Below, in pieces: positions 43,901 to 56,600 of a DNA stretch of 64,000 bases (within the stretch, counting starts at the first letter, position 1; every line of letters begins with the position of its first letter). Origin of the DNA: Ascidia mentula (taxonomy: Eukaryota > Chordata > Ascidiacea > Phlebobranchia > Ascidiidae); assembly GCA_947561715.1 (NCBI GenBank), contig OX387197.1:1555001-1619000 (forward strand), given 5' to 3'. The notes below the pieces were generated by a model, which was not told where the DNA came from, ran no database searches, and was given only the letters and a program-made list of their open reading frames with translations. The translations under genes were made by a program, and so were the position numbers.

Positions 43901-45650
43901 CTTCTATTTCGTTTTCAAACCTAACACGAAAACGAAATTTCGTTTTGCAAAGGTTATTCGAAACGAAATTTTGTTTTGAAAACAAAAAATTCGTTTCCAA
44001 TTCCCCTTTGCGGCACACGGTCAGATTCGTATGTGAAACAAGTTCTTTCATCATCATTTGGCATAAATAGTGCAGGATTCACTTTATCACGATGAACAAT
44101 CACTATTTTGCTTTACTTAGATGCAAAACCCTCGAAGTAGTGTGTGGTGAGAATGTTATCACTGAAATAAACTGTTTTCTACGTAAATAACATCATTACA
44201 CATTACAGTCGCATAAATCAACTCGAGTATTTCGAAAATGTCACACAATTGTGTTGCAATTTCATTGAGGGCTTGTAATATTTAACTAATTTCTTGGGGG
44301 AACCCAAACCAACTTCTATTTCGTTTTCAAACCTAACACGAAAACGAAATTTCGTTTCGCAAACGTTATTCGAAACGAAATTTTGTTTTCGAAACCAAAA
44401 ATTTCGTTTCCAATTCCCCTTTGCGGCACACGGTCAGATTCGTATGGGAAACAAGATCTTTCATCATCTTTTGGCGTAAATAGTGCAGGATTCACTTTAT
44501 CACGATGAACAATCACGATTTTGCTTTACTTAGATGTAAAACCCGCGAAGTTTCGCTTATTTAGTGTGTGGTGAGAATGTTATCACTGAAATAAACTGTT
44601 TTCTACGTAAATAACATCATTACACATTACAGTCGCATAAATCAACTCGAATATTTCGAAAATGTCACACAATTGTGTTGCAATTTCATTGAGGGCTTGT
44701 AATATTTAACTAATTTCTTGGGGGAACCCAAACCAACTTCTATTTCGTTTTCAAACCTAACACGAAAACGAAATTTCGTTTCGCAAACGTTATTCGAAAC
44801 GAAATTTTGTTTTCGAAACCAAAAATTTCGTTTCCAATTCCCCTTTGCGGCACACGGTCAGATTCGTATGGGAAACAAGATCTTTCATCATCTTTTGGCG
44901 TAAATAGTGCAGGATTCACTTTATCACGATGAACAATCACGATTTTGCTTTACTTAGATGTAAAACCCGCGAAGTTTCGCTTATTTAGTGTGTGGTGAGA
45001 ATGTTATCACTGAAATAAACTGTTTTATACGTAAATAACATCATTACACATTACAGTCGCATAAAACAACTCGAGTATTTCGAAAATGTCACACAATTGT
45101 GACGCAATTTCATTGAGGGCTTGTAATATTTAACTAATTTCTTGGGGGAACCCAAACCAACTTCTATTTCGTTTTCAAACCTAACACGAAAACGAAATTT
45201 CCTTTTGCAAACGTTATTCGAAACGAAATTTTGTTTTCGAAACCAAAAATTTCGTTTCCAATTCCCCTTTGCGGCACACGGTCAGATTCGTATGTGAAAC
45301 AAGATCTTTCATCATCTTTTGGCGTAAATAGTGCAGGATTCACTTTATCACGATGAACAATCACTATTTTGCTTTACTTAGATGTAAAACCCGCGAAGTT
45401 TCGCATATTTAGTGTGTGGTGAGAATGTTATCACTGAAATAAACTGTTTTATACGTAAATAACATCATTACACATTACAGTCGCATAAAACAACTCGAGT
45501 ATTTCGAAAATGTCACACAATTGTGACGCAATTTCATTGAGGGCTTGTAATATTTAACTAATTTCTTGGGGGAACCCAAACCAACTTCTATTTCGTTTTC
45601 AAACCTAACACGAAAACGAAATTTCGTTTCGCAAACGTTATTCGAAACGA
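40930..45650. repeat. 424-bp satellite, about eleven units
   Basis: CTTCTATTTCG recurs at 41360, 41784, 42207, 42631, 43054, 43477, 43901, 44313, 44737, 45161 and 45585, a period of 423-424 bp (412 once, from a 12-bp deletion near 44138). A diverged unit precedes at 40930. Three sequence classes can be told apart by CCTTTTGCAAACG, GTTTTGCAAAGG and GTATGGGAAAC; the order is A B A B B A B C C A. Each unit has runs of TTTCGTTTTCGAAA palindromes. Open frames of 60-90 codons recur on both strands only because units are alike. Confidence 0.95.
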
Positions 45651-45896
45651 AAAAAAAACAAAATTTTGATTTCAAAATGCAAGTGTGTTTTGTTACAAAA
45701 TTTGCTCCAAACCGACATGTTTCGCTCAAGGGCATCATCAAGTGCCCATTAATTCACAATTTTTTTTTGTTTTTTAGCATTATGTTTTTCCCCAAAATTT
45801 CGTTTTTGTATATCGTTTCGAAACGAAAAAGTGTCATACGAAACGAAATTTCGTTTTTCAAAACGAAAGTCAAAACGAAATGAAGAAACTCCATGC
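45651..45896. other. Satellite edge with a degenerate hammerhead-like segment
   Basis: The last satellite unit breaks up after 45645. The minus strand at 45750-45706 reads CTTGATGATGCCCTTGAGCG then AAACATGTCGG, similar to a Penelope-type hammerhead but with a core mismatch and a weak stem II. No gene. Confidence 0.35.
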
Positions 45897-45898
45897 AT

Positions 45899-48198
45899 TT
45901 AGATAGGCTGACCATGCCCGTTTGGTATATTTAATGGGCTTATGGCCTTACTATTCCAAGTTATCTGATATTGGGTAAAGTTATGAGGGGGATTAATGGT
46001 GGCGATCGCCTGGGTTTTGGTGGGATTTACTGTTAAACCTGATATACTGGAAAAATTTGTGACGAGGTCGAGGGCAAGTAAAAGGGAGTCGCGGCCGGTC
46101 ACCGCTAGGGTGACATCGTCCGCGTAGGCGACCGCTTTGGGTACGTTACGGCATGGTGCGGGGATAGACCTAATTGAGGGGTGGTTTTGAAGGGCAGCAA
46201 GAAGTGGGTCGACAGCAATCAGGAAGAGGGTCACCTTGCCTGACACCTCTCCTGATCGGGAAACCCGTTGTGGCAAACCCGTTGAGGAGGGCTTGTGATG
46301 AGGATGAAGAATTGAGTGAAGATAAAAAATCAGTAAAAAGTTGGGGAAAGCGCTTTAGTTTTAATTGTAAGAGGAGCCAGTCAAAAGAAATGGAATCGAA
46401 AGCTTTTCGAAAGTCAAGAGAGATAAAAAAGGAGTCTGAATTATGATTTTTGGCTGAATTATGGAGGTCGCGAAGAAGGGTAGTTACGTGAGATGAGGTA
46501 AAACCAGGTTGGGAAACTGATTAGGGGAAATTAACTGTGAAATAAAAGGGGTAATACGTAAATTAAGTGTTTTCGTCAAAATTTTATAATCTAAATTAAG
46601 AAGGGATATGGGTCTATAATTTGATAACAAAGAAGGGTCAGATTTTTTGAAAATAAGAGTAATATGGCCTGATGTAAACTTAGGAGGGGTATAAGCGTTA
46701 AGAAAAGAAAAATTAAGAGCTGATGTGAGGTCGGCCCCGATCAGGTTCCAGAACAGTTTGTAAAACTCTGAACTGAGACTGTCGGGGCCGGGAGTTTTAC
46801 CATAGGGAAAAAGAAAAACTGATTTTTTAATTTCTGAAACTGAAAAGGGGGCAGATAAATTTTCTAAATAAGAATCAGGAATAAACTTAGGAGGTTGTTT
46901 AAGAAAAATGTTCGTGGGGGTTGGTAACTCAAGATTTTGATTAGATTATAACAACTTCAAAAGATCATAAGTATGTGAAAGCATTTCTTTGGGGGTAGTT
47001 AGAGGAAGGCCGAAAGAATCTTGCAACTCAAAAATGGGTGGATTAAATTTTAAAGGAAGAAGTTTTGAATAAAGTGGTTTGTCGATAATGGGTTTAAAAT
47101 TAGGATCAGAAGATAAGGATTCAAGTAAATTAGAACGTGAGGTTTCCAAATGAAAATCAATTAAGGACTTTTTGACAGAATAAAAGGAACTAAAATTTTC
47201 TTTCGAAGGGGAGAAAGTAAGAGTGGTTCGAATATTATTGAGGGATTGTTGAAGGGATGAAACATAATTCCGGGATTCTTTAACTAAACGTTTCGAACGG
47301 TAAATAATGAGGGACTTAATTTTAACTTTAAGACATAACCAAAAAAGGGTTGTTGAACATAGGAGCTAGTGATGACCAAATAACATAATGATGATTTAAA
47401 TCATAAACAAAAAAGGGGTCGTAAAAGGTTTTGACATTATTTTTCCATGGGCCTCTGCCCCTTGGTGGAGCAGAGACCAAATTAAGAGTAAGAATAACAA
47501 AATCATGATCGGAATAGGGGCAGGTAATAAAAGAATGATTTTTAGGCGTTAAATTAGGAGTAACATAAATTCGATCCAAACGGGATTGAAAATTAAAAGA
47601 ACGACGGGAAAATTGAACTAAATCGGGGTGCAGTATACGAAAAGAGTCTTGTAACTTAAAAAGGTTATTTAATTGTGCTAGATTTGTGCTGAGGGGAGAG
47701 GGGGAAATTTATTTCGATAGGGGGAAATTTATCTAATGAAGGGTTCTCAACACAATTAAAATCTCCAGCCAAAATTATAGGGTGCGGTGATGTAACATAG
47801 GAATACAGTGAGTTAAAAAATAAATTATTACTAACCGGGTTTCCAGAGGGGGCGTAGATGTTGACAATATGGAGGGTGTGGGTGCGGGTTGAGATGTCGA
47901 CCGCGATAATACGGCCGGCAGAGTCAGAAATAGATTTTAGAATTTGAAGGTTTGGAGAATTGAGTAGAACTGCGACACCCCCTTTGGAGTAGCCTTCGTA
48001 GGGTGCCAAGTTTAAGAGGGCAGGGCCGGAAGTCCATTCGGACTTCCAGAGGGATTCGGTTTGGGGTGAAGAGTGAGTCTCCTGGAGGAGATAGATGTCA
48101 AAAGCTAAAGAGGAAAGATGGCGGAACAAGGCCTGCCTTTTGGTGGCCAGGCCCATGCCATTTACGTTTAAGGTACAAATTTTTAAAAATGACGTCAT
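45899..48198 (-). pseudogene. LINE ORF2: AP endonuclease and reverse transcriptase, frameshifted
   Basis: Starts at ATG 48198. Endonuclease motifs: LNVNG, LQETH, NIYAPSG, GDFNC, and after a frameshift near 47680, SRLDRIYVT and YSDHDFV. Reverse transcriptase motifs follow in changing frames: TPGPDSLSSEFYKLFW (near 46780), NYRPISLLN (near 46610), SLDFRKAFDSI (near 46420) and the catalytic YADD (near 46125). An 11-bp deletion near 46240, relative to the copy at 62290, disrupts the RQGDPLS motif. The frame ends at 45899 after NPTKTQAIATINPP, so the thumb and C-terminal parts are missing. The PGPD and NYRPISLLN motifs place it near the L1 clade. Not active as it stands. Confidence 0.8.
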
Positions 48199-48301
48199 TA
48201 TGTATGGTTAATTTAGTAAAGGGTGTAAACACAACAAAACATACTAACAATTCCATTATTATTAAAGTTTCCATTATACGTGTGCGATTATTGAAGGGTT
48301 A

Positions 48302-49260
48302 TTAAATTGTAGTCTGGTTAAAGTCATTCGGAGGGCGGACCCCACAGTTACAAGTAAATTGTTCATTATGTTGAATACGATACAGTTTATTGCATAAACA
48401 TTTTATTCTTAGTACTTGGCAGCCCGAGCACCTTGTGTTGGCCCCGTAACTGCTTTCGAGCGCCCAGCGGTTACACTCGCACCTAATGTGTGTCTTTTTG
48501 CATATACATTCGTACAGACTAACCTCACTGGGGTATCGCTCTCGGCAGCATCTGGTGTAGTTGTTAATCCTTCGTTCCTTTCGTTTTGGAGCCTTGGGCG
48601 TGCTGGTTGAAGTAATTTGAGGTGGTTGCTCATCTGGAACGGTGTTGTTTGTGGGTAGCGAGTCCGAAGGGACTCCTCCCGTTGTTGATGTTGTTGACGT
48701 TGTGTTATTGGTGGTATCGGTTGTGTCGGTAGTGTCGGGCGTGTCGGGATCGACCTGCTGATCTTCTTCTTCTTCTTCTTCCTCCTCCTCTGCCACTTCC
48801 ATCTTATCTTTATCCTCTTCGACGATTTTTTCGATCTCCGGTTGCTCCTGCTGCTCCTGTTGCTCTTCAGGTTGGCGTTGGGTTGGCTGCTATTGTTGTT
48901 GCAGTTGTTGCTGCACCTGCTGGCGTTGTTGTTGTTGTTGTTGTTTGCGCAGCAGCAGCTGTGGGCAGTCTTCTTTTTCATGCCCACGCTCCTTGCAGTA
49001 GTTGCAGTGGGCTGGTTGGCTTGGGTAGAAAACAGAAAGTTTTACATTATCGACCCATACCTCTCTAGGGATTGGATTTTCCTGGAGTGTTGATGTCTTC
49101 ATCATGAAAGCTCGTTTGCCTGCGTCTTTTCTACGTTTGTCAAGCATATTCCAGTTCTTGGTGACTGGTGTGTAAATAACTCTAAGGGTCTCAGAGATAT
49201 TTAACAAGGTCTCGATGGCCTGAGCGGTTATTGAGTCTCTTTGATGGTTAAACCTGCTTT
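48302..49260 (-). pseudogene. LINE ORF1, CCHC knuckle and Cys-rich C-terminus, one nonsense codon
   Basis: From about 49260 the frame runs through ITAQAIETLLNISETLRVIY, a zinc knuckle CNYCKERGHEKEDC, and a Gln-rich stretch, to a TAG at 48892-48890 in a CAA/CAG run (a likely CAG-to-TAG change). The same frame continues through a Glu/Asp/Thr-rich region (48802 onward) to a Cys-rich end (CRERYPSEVSLYECICKKTH; CSGCQVLRIKC) and TAA at 48304-48302. A single knuckle plus a Cys-rich tail is compatible with the nucleic-acid-binding ORF1 of L1/Tx1-type elements. A simple poly-Asn frame overlapping it is a shadow. Confidence 0.7.
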
Positions 49261-50089
49261 CTGCCCCGTTCTATAAAGCACCCAGAACCAAGATCTCTTC
49301 CCGAATAATTGTATTCATTTCTGTTATCTTCTTCATTACGACGTACATTACAACTTTCAATACAACGTTGTTAGGATGCCAGCAAATAGAATCAAATAGA
49401 ATCAAATAGAATGAATTAGAATGGATTAGAATTAGAATGAATTTACCGGTCTAACCTGGGCTTTTTAACGCTCTCCATTATGAGAGCTGATTGGTCAATA
49501 ATGTCACGTGATATCATGAGGCGCTTGAAGTAATATAACAAAGAACATAGGTGTGATGTGACATAAGCATAGGAGGACATTTTATGTGGTAAACAGGATG
49601 TTGAATGAATCACTTTACTCGAGAATATTCGATGGCTAAATCATTTGGGTCACATTATGGGATTATGCAGTACATGTGCAAAGCTGCGCGCAAAACATTA
49701 CGCAATACAAGCACTGGTTTCTGTGACGTATGTTACACACGCAAAACATTACGCAATACAAACACTGGTTTCTGTGACGTATGTTACAGGTGCATGTTTT
49801 TTCAGGTGAGTGTCTGCTGGCTCATCCACGGAGGCACGTAGGAGATGACGGTCCGTTCGATGTCCTCTTGAATTCATCAGGCGATGTCGCCGGATTGTTT
49901 GGGTTGTGTTGCATATTTACAGTCTTTCTTAAACCCTAATGCAAACGTTCCCAACTTAACTCTATTTTGTCTTTTAATATTTGTGCTGTTCTGTGTTGCG
50001 TAAGTTGTGCTGTCGTTGCTGTGACGTCATTACAGCAAAGTTCAAAACTTGGCGGCAAAATTTGGGAGAGGATAGATCACATTCTATTG
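49261..50089. repeat. AT-rich spacer with (TAGAA)-type microsatellite and a 51-bp duplication
   Basis: Imperfect TAGAATCAAA/TAGAATGAAT repeats at 49386-49440. A roughly 51-bp direct duplication (CGCAAAACATTACGCAATAC...TGTGACGTATGTTACA) at about 49689-49790. From 49870 the sequence joins the duplicated block equivalent to 3.28 kb. No gene. Confidence 0.6.
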
Positions 50090-50250
50090 CAGTGCTTCCC
50101 AACCTTTTTCAGTTCGCGACCCACTTTTAATGCAAGTTTTATTGTGCGACCCACAATCAGATATGACCAAACGAATGACATGCAACAATTTCGTGATCTA
50201 ATAAAAAACTGTAACATTTAGAAATGCGACCCACTGGTTGGGATGTACTG
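50090..50250. mobile_element. hAT-type MITE, 161 bp, paralogous copy
   Basis: Same element and position as 3492-3652; left end CAGTGCTTCCCAACC, right end GGTTGGGATGTACTG, flanks TTCTATTG/TTCTAGTT. Confidence 0.7.
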
Positions 50251-50653
50251 TTCTAGTTGAACAAACTCCACATACGTGTACATATTTATCTGAAAAAGCT
50301 ATAAATAGTCCAAGGCCAAATATTATTTGAAAACCGATCACACAATGAAATAGTTCTCGTACAATGCTTGAATAATTAAAAGCATCAGTTTGTTTGAAAA
50401 TTTATGTGTTACTCAATGTTTAATGGTCAAAATAAATTTTGAATTAATTTAACTGAAAAAAATCAATTATTACTTTCTGATCACTCAAGCGTGGTATAAT
50501 GGTGGTTCTCCTCCGGTGTGACATTAGTTTCGTTCTCGGAAATACTGCAAAAAATAAAAAGAAGTTGCAACCAAAATTAGTTTGCAAAGATTTAGGGTTG
50601 TACACTAGACCCGGTATTTCATTTCACTGTCAGTTTAACTTTTTGTCTTCATC

Positions 50654-53600
50654 ATGAAGCGAACACAAGAAGAAATAAACTTGCATCATCAGAAAGTGAT
50701 GAATTTTTTAAACAAGTAAGTTTAATTTATGGAGATTTACTGAAGTTAAACTATTGATATTTTAGTGACAGAAAAGAAACAAAACGATTTTGCAACAGAA
50801 CACTTTGTTCCCAAGGAGAAAACTATTCAATTCATGATGCTGTTGTTTGTTCTATGTCAGATTATTTTAATGCTTTACTTGGTGTTGAGGTAAGTGTGTT
50901 TGTTTTGTAGAAATAATATGAAACCTGAATGTTTGTCTTTTAGTTGTCCCCTGGCCGTAAATACATTGCTGCAATCAAACAAAAAATTAATTTACACAAC
51001 AACAACAGTTCTTCACTTAATTAATTTAGCTTGTTGACAAAACTCATAGGTCATGTGGTATAGTATCTTAACAATTGAGCAACAAACCATAATATTTTAT
51101 ACCTGTCTTTTGTAAACATGCGTACCTAGAGTTGTTCACCCCTTTAGTTTACACCAGGCCTCCATAACACATGGATCGATACCGACATCCAGCTCATGTT
51201 TTGACACAATTGGCTCAGTTGCAACAGCTTAGTCTAGTGTTTGCAAATCTGATAAGCATTTGTTTGAGTTGTTACAATATTAAGGTTTAAATTGTTAAGA
51301 TGGTAAGACTGTTTTTGTTATTACTCGACAATTACATTGGCTTAACTTTTGTAACTATGCTAGAATGCAACTTACTAGATTTATTTATTTTTTGCTATGG
51401 CCCTTGTGATGTTTTATTTGAACAGGACTGATGTATGTTATTATATATAAATTACATACCATGTTCCAAATATTAAAGTTGTAAATTTTGGTCAGTTCTT
51501 TAGACCAGATTGTGTGTGTTTGTTGTGATTGGTTAACTTTGTTTTCTTATAGATGCGCGAGAAATACTCAGATTTTATCAAGGTTGACAATATTCCACCA
51601 AAAAGACTGGAAAGTGTATTGGATTATATTTACACTGGTGATATTGAAGTAACAGAGAAAAATGTGTTGGAAGTGTTGGAAGATGCTGATTATACACAGA
51701 TGCAAGGTATGCATGTTTTAATCTTTACTGATGTTAATGTGTTAAGAGTGATTATGTCAATATATATGTTCTACATGTGTATTTATTTGAGACCTTTTAG
51801 GTCGAAACAGTGGCCATCTGTCTGCAGCTTATACACAAGTGTATTTATTTATTTGCAAACCATGAAAATTTTGCATATTTTAGGTAAAAATTTTTGTGTT
51901 TGACTATTGTCACGTTGTTGACACCAGGGACAAAACAAATTATTTGTAATCAATGGAGAAGTGAGCACAGATATCACTTCTAAATTGGGTGTGGCTGAAT
52001 TTTGTTTTGTCTACACTTTCAGAGTTGAAGTCATTTTGTTGTCGAGTCATCCTTAAAATGACTTCAACCGACAACTGTTTGAAGCTAAGAGCTTATGCTA
52101 CTCGATACAATCTTGCTGATGTGGAAAAGAAAACAAACCAAATGATTGTTGATAACATTGCAACAGTTGTACAACATGATGATTTCATGCAACTTGATGT
52201 TGGTGATATGTCTGCAATCATTAAACAGAGAAACAAAGGGGTAATTATGATTAATTTGTATTTTTTGTTTGTGTTGCAGAGCAGGGTTGTCAAACTTTCT
52301 ATTGCATATGGTGATTAAGCAATAAATTATTAGGCCTCTTATGTAAACCGATATAAGTTGGGTAAGCACTTGATCAGCTCCTGAGATGTCATTTCTTTTT
52401 TAGTCTCACAAAGAAAAAGTTGATTCCAGTTATAATTGCAGTCCTAATGTAAAATGGATTTCACATAGGTTGTAACTTTTACAAGGATTAGTGGACTTTG
52501 CTGCATACCTACATCCAATATTGTTTTCTAAGTATATTTACTTTTTTTCAGTAAAATTATTAATACCAATTTTTTTCAAAAAAATTATTATTTTTATGTT
52601 TAAAGAAGCAGTATTGGTGATTTAAACTCTGTGATGTTTCACTTTTCGTTTCATGCTCTTGGTGTAAATTTAGTATTTGGTGCAGTTGCCAGTGACATTA
52701 ATCACTTCGTCGTTTGTTTAAACTGTTGCTTGTTATTACATATTAGTTGTTGAATGTAGATGGAAGAAGCTGTCTTTACTGGAATGGTTCGATGGGTCAA
52801 TTTCAATCCTTCCCATCGAGAGGATTTGTTTGTGAATCTTTTCTCACAACTTGATCTTTCATCTATTTCCACTCAGTTTCTTACAACTACAGTTAGAAAT
52901 GAAGTAAATTATAAAGTTTATTATTTTTAGACCTTCTGTCGGTGACTTTTTAACATTAGTGTGTTTTTTTTCAGCCCCTCACGAGAAATAGTGTTGAATG
53001 CTGTCATGCAGTCATGGATGCTTTGTCAATGAAATTTGAAAAACCAGGAACAAGTGGAAAAGCAAGTTCAGTTAAAAAAGGTGCAAGATTTTTTTTTTTT
53101 TATTTAATGTCACATTCAAAGCAATTTGTTACACCCACCATCTTTATACCACCCACATATCCTATAACTTCAAGCTCCACTTAAATTTCCCACTTCACAT
53201 TTACTCATGGCAAATAACATTGGAAATATGTGATCAGAATTCAGGGACAGTCAACTACCAACAAGTTAGGGATACAATTCTGTGGGATGAGATTAAAAAA
53301 AATTCCTAAAATAAAACTACACCAAATACAGAAAGATGTGATTCACCATAACTTACAAAATGTGTTAGTTTCATAGCTGAATTTATGAATTTAACTGGAG
53401 GTTGTTGAACACAAATACAAACTCTAATGAATTTGGTTGATTTACGAAGCAACAACTTCACCTGAACAGGGGAAATATATTTCCATTGTTATCACCACAA
53501 GAATTTATTTTACGCACAACAAAACCATAACAAGCAATGTTTATTTTGCAGATTTGTCAGGATTTCTTCTCATTGGTGGAGAAGATTCAAAACGAAAATG

Positions 53601-56600
53601 TGTGAAATGGAATGTTACCACAAAACAACATGAACATTACCCAGTACGTACATTACTTACTGTCATATGATTGTGTTTATTTAAGGTATTTTCCCATAAA
53701 TAAACATGCTTTTTGTGTGTGCAAGTAAATGTAAATTTGAACTAAAGTTAACAAGACAGCAAATGTCCAGTAACCTTCAGGATTTAACGCATCATGTGGC
53801 CACTGATAATTTTTTTTTAAAATTAATTGCACAAGAAAATGTAACAAACATGTGGTTTAGTGTAACCTGTCAATGACTTAACAAAATATGCTCCAGAGTA
53901 AATCATGTTTTCTGTTATATGTTATGAGATAGGGACTTTCTTTTATTTCGAGAAACACCATGTCTTAATGTATAGTTTCATTGTCATCAAAATTTTGTTT
54001 AGAACATGATCACAGACAGAGAGAACTCAACTTCAGCCAAATTTGGTGAAAATGTTTATGTAATGGGTGGAAATGGTTCAAGACAAAGTTGTGAGATGTT
54101 GAATTTGGAGGAACGTAAAAACTGGGTAAAAATTGCTGATTTGTTGGAAGTTCGACGTTTTGCTGCATCTGCTGTTGTTGGAGGTTGGTGTGGTTATTTC
54201 TGAAATTGTTGATTACTAAACCGGCGGTCCTTCTAAAATGTGCTCGTGCAACTATGTGGAGCTATGTGCAACTATGTGGAGCTATGTGTAACAATGTGTC
54301 GCTATGTGCAACTATGTGAAGCTATGTGGAGCTATGTGCAACTAGGTGAAGCTATGTGTCGCTATGTGCAGCTATGTGTCGCTATGTGCATCTATGTGGA
54401 GCTATGTGCAACTATGTGGAGCTATGTGAAGCTATGTGGAGCTATGTGAAGCTATGTGGAGCTATGTGAAGCTATGTGTCGCTACGTGTATCTATGTGAA
54501 GCTGTGTGCAACTATGTGCAGCTATGTGTCGCTATGTGCATCTATGTGGAGCTATGTGCAACTATGTGGAGCTATGTGAAGCTATGTGGAGCTATGTGGA
54601 GCTATGTGAAGCTATGTGTCGCTACGTGGAGCTATGTGCAACTTTGTGAAGCTATGTGCCATTATGTGGAGCTATGTGCCATAGGCCATCAAGGCCCGCA
54701 AAGCTTAGACGCCCAAAGCAAGAAATATAATTGAATACTGCACGTTAAATCTTGGTTTTACTCTATACGTCACTACATTTTACATTTTGGATATCTTGTT
54801 CATAGACTGATTTTCTGACACTGTATGAAATTGGAATTATTGCTTTTGAATTCCCTGTATACAAGAAAACAGTTTTAAACACTTGTCCGCCCTCCGAACG
54901 TCCTTATACTCGCATGTGTGCGGCGCTTGGTAAAAAGTGTTTGGCGACCCCTGTTTTATGCAATATAGACCAGGTGTATATGTTGTTACTTCAACGTATA
55001 TTTGCCTAGTTTTGTTAATGAACAGTAGTCTTTATTTTGGCATTGTCTTGTATTGTTCTCCTTATCTTGTATTCTCTCCTATTGTTATTGTGTCATCGCT
55101 GCAACAGCGTGTATTCTTTGGTTACATCACGAACAAAAATTTGAAAGCTATTTTGCATGGAAAGGTCTATATGGGGCTAATTGGCAATTGAGTAACCTTG
55201 GTAAAAGGCGGTTTATAAACGCATTGGAAGACATACCATAACCAAGGCGTATATAACGTTACTTTGACATATTTTTAATACTTTTTGCCTCATGGATCTC
55301 ATAGCGACACATAGTTGAACATAGCTCCACATAGTTGCACATAGCTCCACGTAGCTCCACATAGCTTCACATAGTTGCACATAGCTCCACGTAGCTCCAC
55401 ATAGAGACATATAGTTGCACATAGAGACACATAGTTGCACACAGCTCCACATAGCGACACATAGTTGCACATAGCTCCACATAGCTTCACATAGTTGCAC
55501 ATAGCTCCACATAGTTGCACATAGCTCCACATAGCTTCACATAGTTGCACATAGCTCCACATAGTTGCACATAGCGACACATAGTTGCACATAGCTCCAC
55601 ATAGCGACACATAGTTGCACATAGCTCCACATAGCTTCACATAGTTGCACATAGCTCCACATAGTTGCACATAGCTCCACATAGCTACACATAGCTTCAC
55701 ATAGTTGCACATAGCTCCACGTAGCTCCACATAGCGACACATAGTTGCACATAGCTCCACATAGCTTCACATAGTTGCACGTAGCGACACATAGCGACAC
55801 ATAGTTGCACATAGCTCCACAAAGGGGTTTTGTTGATGTTTATTTTCGTTCGATACTAGTATGCCTTTGTGTGGTTTATGACTATCTTCTAATCTCTCAA
55901 CCAACTCATTCTTATTGCTCACCATAAATTTTGTTAGTAATGACCCAAAGAAAATTTGTGTTTTTTTGGACTTGTAACAGTATTACTGACACTTTTCCGA
56001 CAAGTTACCAATTGTTCAACAGAAAGTTGTCCAACTATGCTTTTAGAAACTGATAGTAAATATTTGGTGAATATTTAGATGTTTATCAACAATTATCACT
56101 TTCATGGACAACCTTGTTTTCACTAATTACAAACAAATTTAGATGACTTGTATCTCACGGGTGGTCATGGAAACCAAGGAAAATTCTCATCAACTTTGTG
56201 TTATTCTGTACAAGAAGACAGATGGAGAAGTGGTTTCGACATGTTACAATCAAGATATGAACATGGAACGGCTTCAATTGACAGTAATAATATGTCTGGG
56301 TTCATTTGTGTGAAGATTATTCTCATTACTGGATTCAGGTCTAAATAATTGGCATGCATCTGAAACAACAACATAATTAACCGGAAACCATAAATTAAAG
56401 TAATCAGTAAATTCACTCTATTTACCCCAACAATATTCACTTTTGGACGTGAAAATGTTGTGAACGCCGACCTCAAACTTACCAGAAATGCAGGAAATAT
56501 TCCATCTTATTTTATAGTTCTTTATTGCATGAATATCAACCATAATATTGATTATTTTTTATTAAAACCTTAATTTAAAACTGATCGCTTATTTGTACGT

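Larger units (their letters stand above)
45897..49260 (-). mobile_element. Degraded L1-like LINE, about 3.4 kb
   Basis: Minus strand, in order: ORF1 with a CCHC knuckle and a Cys-rich end, then ORF2 with AP endonuclease and reverse transcriptase. It is cut at both ends: ORF1 has no clear start before about 49260, and ORF2 ends at 45899 just after the palm domain, next to the satellite. The continuation (C-terminal domain) is seen in the fragment at 61023-62421. Confidence 0.85.

Noticed and set aside
40876..45741. Recurring 60-90 codon ORFs on both strands through the 424-bp array
   Set aside because: They repeat because the satellite units repeat; frames occur on both strands, have no splice or homology support and share no domain.
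45706..45750. Fourth hammerhead on the minus strand at the satellite edge
   Set aside because: The core reads TTGATGA in place of CTGATGA and stem II has only two base pairs, so it is at best a decayed relative.
48409..48987. Asn-rich 192-codon ORF
   Set aside because: Out-of-frame shadow of the Gln/Glu/Thr-rich part of LINE ORF1.
54240..55812. Long repetitive ORFs (MWSYVQLCEAM type)
   Set aside because: They are translations of a 10-bp minisatellite inside a kelch intron.
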